A program made the translations under genes and the position numbers. DNA of 64,000 nucleotides from Cristatella mucedo (lineage: Eukaryota > Bryozoa > Phylactolaemata > Cristatellidae): assembly GCA_009760855.2 (NCBI GenBank), contig WPIO01000172.1, forward strand, positions 567,001 through 631,000, in the 5' to 3' direction. A model generated the notes under the pieces. It worked only from the letters and a program-made list of their open reading frames with translations, had not been told where the DNA came from and made no database searches. The stretch's first letter is position 1. The number at the start of each line of letters is the position of its first letter. This document shows, in pieces, positions 57,359-64,000 of this stretch.

Positions 57359-58548
57359 CCTTGATTTCAAGATCAAACGGGGCAACAGCAAAACGCGGCA
57401 TTATAACAAGCCAATACAATTCATGCCGTCTTTAGCTGCCTCCTCATGTAGCACGAGGCTAGGTAACGGCCGCTCAGAGGAGGCAAGTGAAAGCACGGCC
57501 TTTGCTAACTTGCCAGCTATGTATAGCACAAGCTTTGCCGCGTCTCGGAACCACACATCTTTCCACTGCACCATCAGTCTGCAATGATGAGTGAGTCACT
57601 GCCACCGCACGGGCTTCCGGGCGTTCTCCCTAACGCCGGTCGCTGTGTTCTGGACTGCAACTGATGTGGCCTCTCGCGCCACCCTTGAGGCAGATGCCTC
57701 GATCCTCGGCCCCGGTAAGACTACCTTTAGCTTCTCCGTTGGTAAATGCTGAACCGTTGCCTTCGGTCGCTCGGCGTACATTCTGTCACGCCACTTCGAC
57801 GGGCGTCTTGCACATGCCTTGAGTTGGCCCCTGGTGCGTCTCTGCGGCCAGCAGTTGGTAAGCCGACGCTACTACACTGTGCGCCACCATCTGCTGCTGC
57901 CACTCCTCGCCCTACGCCCCCAAACGCTCGTCGTGCGTCTCGCGTGCCTTCTCGGCGAGCGTCTCGAGCTCCTACTTAGTGGGCGCTTTACGCGATTCGC
58001 GCCGACGCTAACGCTTGGCACTATGCCGCCGTCGCCTCCGAGACCATTGTCCTCTACTCGCTAGCTCTCGGTGCTGTCTCACGCTCTACCAGTGCTTCCC
58101 CGGCAGCTACTACCTCTGTGGCGGACAGAGCCTCGTCTCTGGCAGACGCAGCTTCCTCTCTGGCAGTCACAGCCGTCTCACGTCCGAACGCTGCTGCCTC
58201 GGAGCCGGACGTAGCTGTCTCTGTGCCGGACGCTGCCGAAGGGCTCTGTTGCCTCTGTGCCGTATGCCTCCACCTCACTCGTGGACGCCACCTCTGAGGG
58301 CTCTGCCACCGTCTCTTCCGCCACCTCTGCGGGGTCCACCGGGGTCTTTGCTGGCACTGCCTTCGTCGCCCGGAATACCGTCGGGGATTGCTGTTGCCTC
58401 GGCGTCGGACGCAGCCGTCTCTCTGCTGGATGCTGCCGCCACTCTTCCGGACACTGCCACCTCTGTGCCGGGCGCTGCCGCCTCTGTGCCGAACGCTGCC
58501 GATGGACGCTGTTGCCTCTGGGCCGTATGCCTCTGCCTCATTCTCCCA
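57359..58548. mobile_element. Internal GC-rich region between F repeats
   Basis: About 1.2 kb, far richer in GC than the rest of the window, bounded by two direct F repeats. The right half (58,060-58,540) is built of imperfect 18-nt units that encode S(V/L)P(D/N/G)AA-type hexapeptides on the plus strand (58,015-58,758 is open for 247 codons) and GTEAAA-type units on the minus strand. Both strands are open because of composition, so the true coding strand, if any, is unclear. No RT, protease or integrase is recognised. If F is an LTR element, it is a non-autonomous one. Confidence 0.5.
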
Positions 58549-58785
58549 GCGGCTGGTACGCGATACCAAACAGAAGACCAAACCGAGCTCAAAGTCGTTT
58601 ATTCACAAGGACGCCGCAGCGGGCCAGTATGTGACGGCCCGCCTGGCGTCCTCGAAATAATTCCCCGAACCTCTGCCACATGTTACTTATATACAGCTGC
58701 CATAAATTGCTACAGCCCAAAATCCAATGACAGTATCATAATCTCAAGATTTAAATAGCCAAACATATGAAACTGTCATTTATTT
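58549..58785 (-). mobile_element. LTR-like repeat F, copy 2
   Basis: On the minus strand: ggctatttaaatcttgag near the start, a TATA box tatataagtaac (58,688-58,699), the conserved ccgctgcggcgtcc block, and gaataaacg (near 58,596). The distance between the TATA box and the polyadenylation signal (about 90 bp) fits a short LTR or a compact Pol II promoter/terminator unit. Confidence 0.62.
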
Positions 58786-58975
58786 ATGGGCTGTTATGAC
58801 TAATGGCAGTGTTATATAAGTAACGAGTGGTAAAGGCCCGGAGAGGGATGTCGATGACGCCAGGCGGTGCAGTCGCGTACTGGCCCGCTGCGGCGTCCTC
58901 GTGAATAAACGTCTTTTAGCACGCTTGGGTGCTCTGCTTGGTATCGCGTACCTATCGCTTCGAGAATGTCAAACT
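58786..58975 (+). mobile_element. LTR-like repeat F, copy 3, inverted
   Basis: The same sequence in the opposite direction to copy 2: gggctgttatgactaatggcag, TATA box ttatataagtaac (58,812-58,824), ctggcccgctgcggcgtcc, gaataaacg (58,901-58,909), cttggtatcgcgtacc and a gagaatgtcaaactgca end that is shared with copy 1. Copies 2 and 3 form a head-to-head inverted pair. Confidence 0.62.
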
Positions 58976-59350
58976 GCAGTGTATTTGTCTTCTCGTGCAC
59001 CAGCTCAGAGAGTCTGCAGAGACCAAAGCCACCAGCGAGTTCTCCTATACATGATGCAGCCGGAGGTGTAGCTCTCTTTACCCTTCACGTCTACTCTTCT
59101 GACCTGCCTTCTCGTGACTGTCACCATGCTACGCCAAACAAAGAGCAGCACAGCCCACGCACACAAGAATTCGCTCCGATGCTGGTGCAGGTATCTCAAC
59201 CAAAACCATACGTTCATTTTCCTATCGCTGTTGAATTTCCAGTTAAAGCTTGTTATAGCTATAATTATAGTTATGGATCTTTCTAAGCTCGTAGCTGGCT
59301 CACGGCGCAAAACTCTTTCCGCATTGACGATTACATTTCCATTTTTTTAG
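58976..59350. other. Unassigned, likely intronic sequence
   Basis: Mixed sequence ending in a strong polypyrimidine tract and ag (59,333-59,350) that serves the following exon. A frame at 58,966-59,286 lacks a recognised domain. Confidence 0.4.
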
Positions 59351-59773
59351 AATTCGGAAACGTTTCGATAAACGTCCCTGGGTGCATCCCGCTGAAGTCT
59401 GCCTTCAACGTGAGCTGTGATATCGCATCAAGAGAGGGCATATTTGTCACAACGACGAGGCTCGTTATGCTAGACAGCCTAAGTGGGAATAACTCAACTA
59501 TAGCAATATGCCCTGTCGGCGAACAGTTTCAACTAACGGATTTCGGTCTTCAGTTCTTAAATAGTACTCAGACTGCTTGCAGTATTCCCCAAGGTAGAAA
59601 GCAGAAAACGTTTACGGTAACGTTCAAACTCACGTTGCGGTCAAACGAAACTGCTGACATGACTACTCTGAAAAAGACGCTGAAATGCTTAGTCTTTGGT
59701 AACGACCGAACTGGTGCGACCTCGGAATTCGAAGACAGGGCGTGGGCAGAAGTGTTGGCTTGTAGTACTGGAG
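59351..59773 (+). CDS. Candidate internal exon: extracellular six-cysteine domain
   Basis: The exon is bounded by a strong acceptor (catttccatttttttag|aattcgg) and a consensus donor (tggag|gtaagc). It is open for 423 bp, and both borders are phase 1. The ~141 residues carry six cysteines (PGCIP, VSCDIA, AICPVG, TACSIP, LKCLVF, LACST) and six N-glycosylation sequons (NVS twice, overlapping NNS/NST, NST, NET), and no membrane segment. The pattern fits a single disulfide-bonded extracellular module. No known family is recognised. A preceding exon must end in phase 1, and the signal-peptide exon at 49,179-49,242 does. The following exon is not found in the window. An unspliced stop occurs at 59,850. 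Confidence 0.6.
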
Positions 59774-60348
59774 GTAAGCTTATGTTTGCTGCGTTTGTAA
59801 ATACTCACTATGCAAAGCTGTTTATAGCTAGACATTCTTTTCTTCCTTAAGAGTATTTTAACAATTGAATTAGAAGCAAGATCAAAATCACTACTACAAT
59901 TGTCACACGATCATCTACTAAAAACCTTTACCACTTCTTATATAAATGCATTTCCTTAAATGATTGTAACTAATGTTGGCATTAGTAAGTTGAAGAAACT
60001 GGTAAACTGAATACCTAACTTGCCAGTTTCATTTGTGGATGTCTGCTAACTTTCCAAAAGCAATCGGTGCTGAATCATTAAATAACTACTCTTGGGATTT
60101 CTTGAGTGCAATTCTAGACCTGGACACTTAGCAATTCTAATATGCATACTATATTAAAACCGGCATCATTTGCTCCAGGTATACTATTTAGGTAACCTAG
60201 GTTACGACTTCCCGACTCCTGTAGCGTATTCTGGACTCAATGAATACTTTTAATTCACACTTCTTTGACTGCAGTCCAATGAATGTGACTGCTAACTATA
60301 AAGACTGGCTCAACATCTTCAATGATTTAGCTAGGTTTTGCCATTCGT
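59774..60348. other. Unassigned, likely intronic sequence
   Basis: AT-rich, with no recognised exon. The last ~50 bp may be a worn LINE-B 3' end. Confidence 0.4.
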
Positions 60349-60349
60349 T

Positions 60350-61110
60350 AGAATATTTCCTTAGTGGGAAGAATAGCTGATTCAGGCAAGCAGTTGAGGG
60401 GGTGAGTACCACGGACGCTGCCGTACAGGACTGCTGAAAAAGATGAGTCGGCAGCAAGAGAGGAGTTGTCATTGCGTAGGAATTGACAAGCGAGTTCCAC
60501 AGTCTAGGACCTGCAGAGCTCAAGCTTCTGTCGTCAACGGTCTTTAAGCGAAGTAATGGAACCGCTAGTTTATTGTCCATACAAGACCTGAGGACACGAG
60601 GAGGCATAACCCGGTGCAGCAGTTCAGCTAAATATGGAGGAGTCAAGCCGTGGCGGGCTTTGTGGGTCAGCATGAGATATTTGCTCTGAATCCTCTGATC
60701 AACTAGCAGCCATCCTAGCTCATTTAGAAAAGAAGACACGTGGTCAAACCTATAGGACTTGAAAACTAGCCTTGCAGCCATATTCACAGCCAGCTGAAAT
60801 GGCCTAGTTGCTTTTGTTGGTAGCTCAGCCAAAAGATAATTACAATAATCAAGCGGAGAGTGAACTAAGTAAGCCAATCAAATGTTTTGCAAGCCACTGT
60901 CGAAGACAGCTCTTAATCTTAGAACAGGGATAGAACGTATTGGCTAGCTGTAGAAGCAGTCTTCTAAAAAGATGATTTTAAAATTTAGGCAGATGCTCAA
61001 AACGTCACCTAAATTTAGAGCTCGTTGTGATTGTTGCACACCAGCATTGCCCATAAGACAACAAAAGCGAACTCTTTGCTCTGATCTAAACAGGTTGGGC
61101 AGGGTTGGTG
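60350..61110 (-). mobile_element. LINE-B C-terminal RT fragment
   Basis: The frame 60,877-60,296 stays open for 193 codons, the longest uninterrupted LINE-B C-terminal part here. Blocks are LDYCNYLLAELPTKATRPFQ, AARLVFKSYRFDHVSS, HKARHGLTPPYLAELLHR and GPRLWNSL. Further 5' the sequence can be followed to about 61,110 (the ISKI and ARN blocks, broken). The 3' UTR is lost. Confidence 0.88.
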
Positions 61111-61594
61111 ACCTCATGACTACAATAATTGCTGCATTGGTTTCAGCTTTCTCCTAGCGTTCGGTTTTCCGTATAACCCACAAGTGGTACTATTCCCTAA
61201 AAAAAAATACTCCGGCAACAGAATATCCAGATGCTAGATCATGCGGTTCATTACAAAATGTTGATGCTAAATGTGATTCTTGCATTAGCATATTTTTCTA
61301 TATACTTCCTAACTACTTATAATATCCCACTACATTATTCATCCACCACCCAAGTGATAAACTGTAAGTGAATTATATAACTCACCTCAATACTGCTAAG
61401 TACTACGTAGTCGGCTAACTGATACATGATAACTGAACAGCGACTGGGCTTGGGCTGAGGTATAACGAGTACTCCATTGAAAATACTAGTAAGTTCTTTT
61501 GGTACGGCGAAGCTAAGAGAGGATATAAATCAGACTATATCTTGCAAGACGTTAATGAGCCAAAGAAGTAATCATAAGGTGCTAGAAGGGCTTA
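61111..61594. other. Unassigned sequence
   Basis: AT-rich with no recognised feature. It may include worn LINE-B sequence at both ends. Confidence 0.4.
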
Positions 61595-63640
61595 TAATGT
61601 ATATCTGAGACTATCCCATCCTGGTTCTCATTCTATCAGTCCATGCGTTCTGACGAAGTTGATTGTGGGTCTCATTTGTTGCACTCAAATCGTTTGGCTA
61701 GAATATGTGCAGTTTTTCGCATGGGCCATCTTTTGAATCAGCTACAATCAGGTCTCCATCAAGGACAATTTCTCTTAGTGGGTTGTGATATACCGACCTC
61801 CTTCTGACTGTCTAAACTTGTTTGTAGAGGAGTTTTCAGAGTTCTACCCTAAAATATCTGTGTGACAGGCCGTTAATGATTGCTGGAGACTTCAATATTC
61901 ACGCTGACAACCCTAGCAACAGCCAGGTCTACTCATTTCTTGACTTTCTGGAGAACTTTGGTTTGGTACCTGTGTTAATCATACCACCCATGTCGGCGGC
62001 CGTATTCTTGATCTCGTGATCACCAAGGATGTCCTCCCAACTGACATTGCAGTGAGCCAGCTGACCCTCACAGATCATCGTACGGTCGCGTGTACCGTTT
62101 CTGCTCACTTGTACGTACTAGTCGAACTTGTCAAGTGACGTAACTTACAAAGCATTGACATAGAAAAAATTTTGAAACCTGTAGTGCAGGTTTTCTTGAT
62201 CTGCATTCAGACTTGACAAGCAGCCTCGATACCCTCACTGATGCAGTGAACGTGGCACTCAGGAGTGCCCTTGAAAAGCTTACTCCAGTTCATTCTATTT
62301 GTGTACAAACTTGTGGAGATTCCTTTCAAGTTAAAATTGTTTTCTCAAGATGCACCAGGTTAAGCTCAGACTTTAACGGCGTTTGAAGAAAGCAAGGTAA
62401 TATGCAGATCTAGTCAATTCAATGACTTCCTTTGATTTTACACCCAGAAGCTTAAAACTCCGGGCTTCTTTTTTCGCTTGAAAGCTGAATTCCTGCCAGT
62501 CGGAATCAAAACATACTTTTTGGACAGTAAGCCAATTACTGGCCAATCCTTAGAGGTATGACTGCCCAGATATTGGGGGCTAAGCCGATAAGTTGTCAGC
62601 CTTTTATACGGAAACAATTTTGCACATTCGTGCCTCCATAAAGCCCTGCTCGATTGAAGCGATTGTGGAATCATGGCCTGCGACTTTCCTCAAAAGGTTT
62701 TCAGAGGTTTTTACATGCGATGTGGCTACCTGAATAAGGCCTAGCAGAAAGAGCTCATTTCCTGGAGACCATATACGATCGTCTCCGTGGTCTTCACTGG
62801 CTGACCAACCTAGCCCTGCCATAACCGAGATTTTTATAGCTTCTTTGGGAAAAGGGGTCATACCGAAGCCCTTCAAATTGGCAATCGTTAGAATCATACT
62901 TAAAAAGGCTGGATTAAATACAAAGGTCCTCGCAAACTGTCGCCTAGTTTACCTTCTTCCTTACTCATCAAAGATTTTTGAAAAAAATTGCTGCTAAGCA
63001 GCTCTCTAAACATATTTCAAAGAATAAAATGTCAGAAATATTTCGATCAGATTTCAAAAGGCAGCACGGTACTGAAACTGCTCTCCTCCGTGTTAACAAC
63101 GACATTCTGGGTGGCAACGACGACGAAAATGTCACAGCCCTAGCTCCTCTTGATCCGGCAGCTGGCTTCGAAACCGTTGATCACGATGTTCTATTTGAAC
63201 GATTGAGAACAAAGATCGGTCTGGCAGTCGAAGCACAGGCGTGGTTTAAATCGTACCTGTCTGATTGTGTTCAATCCGTGTTGTAGCGTGGTAATTTCTC
63301 AACACTAGACGGGTCACATGTGCAGTCCCTCAAGGCTGCGTCCTCCGCCCGTTGCTGTTCTCCATTTATACTCAGCCTCTGGGAAAAGTGATTTGGGCCC
63401 ATGGAATAGGATATACATTTTACGCTAACGGTAGTCAGTTGTATTCGTCATACAAACCGTCGGAATCTGCTGCAGCAACTGAGAAGCTGAATGCTTGCTT
63501 TGCCGATATTCGATCCTGGATGTCGGAAAACTTCTTGAAACTAAATGACGATAAAACCAAACTGCAGCTCACAGGACACCCAAAGCGTGTGGCTGGCTTA
63601 AAAGGCTTTGCTCTCTAAGGAGCGAGAGAATCAAGCAACT
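61595..63640 (+). mobile_element. LINE-B, endonuclease through RT palm
   Basis: From 5' to 3': AP-like endonuclease C-terminal half with AGDFNIHADN (61,877-61,910) and a TDH-type terminal motif (cacagatcatcg, 62,069-62,080), so the catalytic residues are better kept than in the 43-46 kb copy although the frame is broken. Next is a linker of about 600 bp (62,290-62,880). RT follows (62,978-63,286; RSDFKRQHGTETALLRV and a motif A block ETVDHDVL) and a palm part (63,352-63,618) where YADD is changed to YANG. The LKLNDDKTKL block follows. Agreement with other LINE-B copies stops near 63,620-63,640. Not functional. Confidence 0.9.
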
Positions 63641-64000
63641 TAACACAAAGCTGCCCAAATGCTGAAGTCGAAACAGTTCTCGATAGCACTGCAGTTCGAT
63701 AAGAATCTTTACACTATCTTACTTTATATTTCGGAATACCTTTGCAAGGCCTAGCACCAAAAAAAAGACGTGTAGTTACAAATACTTGGACCTACTTGGA
63801 TGTGGTAGCCCTGTCTAGTCACTGAAAGTGAGCCAATATGACTGTGACTGGTCTAATTGTTTAGTTAAAGTTCAATTTTGAACAAGTCACAAAACGGCTT
63901 TTAGAAGGTAGAGGATATATGCTTGCCAAGCACCCTGTGAGGTATAAGCTTTATAAATCTTAATAAAACCAGGTGAGCTCATCACTAGTAAGTCTTTAAT
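63641..64000. other. Unassigned right edge with a faint LINE-A remnant
   Basis: The stretch aatacttggacctacttggatgtggtagccctgtcta (63,781-63,817) resembles the reverse complement of the [15 protein letters not shown] segment. Nothing else is recognised. Confidence 0.4.

Noticed and set aside
58015-58758. 247-codon protein-coding gene
   Set aside because: The region is a GC-rich 18-nt repeat, open in four or more frames on both strands, and the frame runs into an LTR-like repeat. Composition explains it.

Overview
This window looks like repeat-dense, gene-poor DNA from a metazoan, probably a marine or aquatic invertebrate. The support is: many 5'-truncated non-LTR retrotransposons of the CR1/L2 type with (ATT)n-like tails, tRNA-derived SINEs, long GA/CT/CA microsatellites, GT-AG style exon borders, and no bacterial gene organisation. 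The species cannot be fixed from sequence alone. No complete gene, rRNA, true tRNA or CRISPR array is visible.

Two LINE families dominate. LINE-A has about 20 pieces on both strands and ends in a stem-loop followed by (ATT)n. Its best copy is at 40,095-42,108 (minus), where the RT catalytic YADD is still readable. LINE-B ends in ACATT repeats; its longest copies are 43,270-46,470 (minus) and 61,595-63,640 (plus), with an AP-endonuclease-like part and RT, both mutated. Other repeats are a tRNA-derived SINE (SINE-S, six copies), a second SINE-like family (D, 37-38.4 kb), a composite repeat present twice (C, 15.6-16.6 and 51.9-53.7 kb), LTR-like repeats (F, 57.1-59.0 kb), a diverged tandem array with ~170-bp monomers (27.6-28.4 kb), a 622-bp tandem duplication (17.5-18.7 kb) and short minisatellites.

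Layout: 0-6.8 kb LINE-A/B debris; 6.8-10.2 kb mostly unassigned AT-rich DNA; 10.2-12.4 kb LINE-A; 12.4-15.3 kb unassigned; 15.3-18.7 kb LINE-A, composite C1 and the tandem duplication; 18.7-23.5 kb sparse; 23.5-29 kb LINE-A/B and the satellite-like array; 29-32.4 kb mostly unassigned with simple repeats; 32.4-35.3 kb LINE-A; 36.5-46.5 kb the densest nest of SINEs, LINE-A and LINE-B; 46.5-51.4 kb mostly unassigned; 51.4-59 kb SINE, C2, LINE-A, LINE-B and F; 59-64 kb a likely host exon and LINE-B.

Insertion order can be read from nesting. LINE-B lies inside SINE D2 (14-bp flanking duplication) and inside a SINE-S copy, and LINE-A lies inside LINE-B twice. SINE-S shares the 3' stem-loop of LINE-A, which fits mobilisation by LINE-A machinery. 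The best host-gene candidate is a split plus-strand gene: a signal-peptide exon ending at 49,242 and a six-cysteine, N-glycosylation-rich exon at 59,351-59,773. Their splice phases match (phase 1 on both sides), implying a secreted or cell-surface protein whose later exons lie beyond the window.
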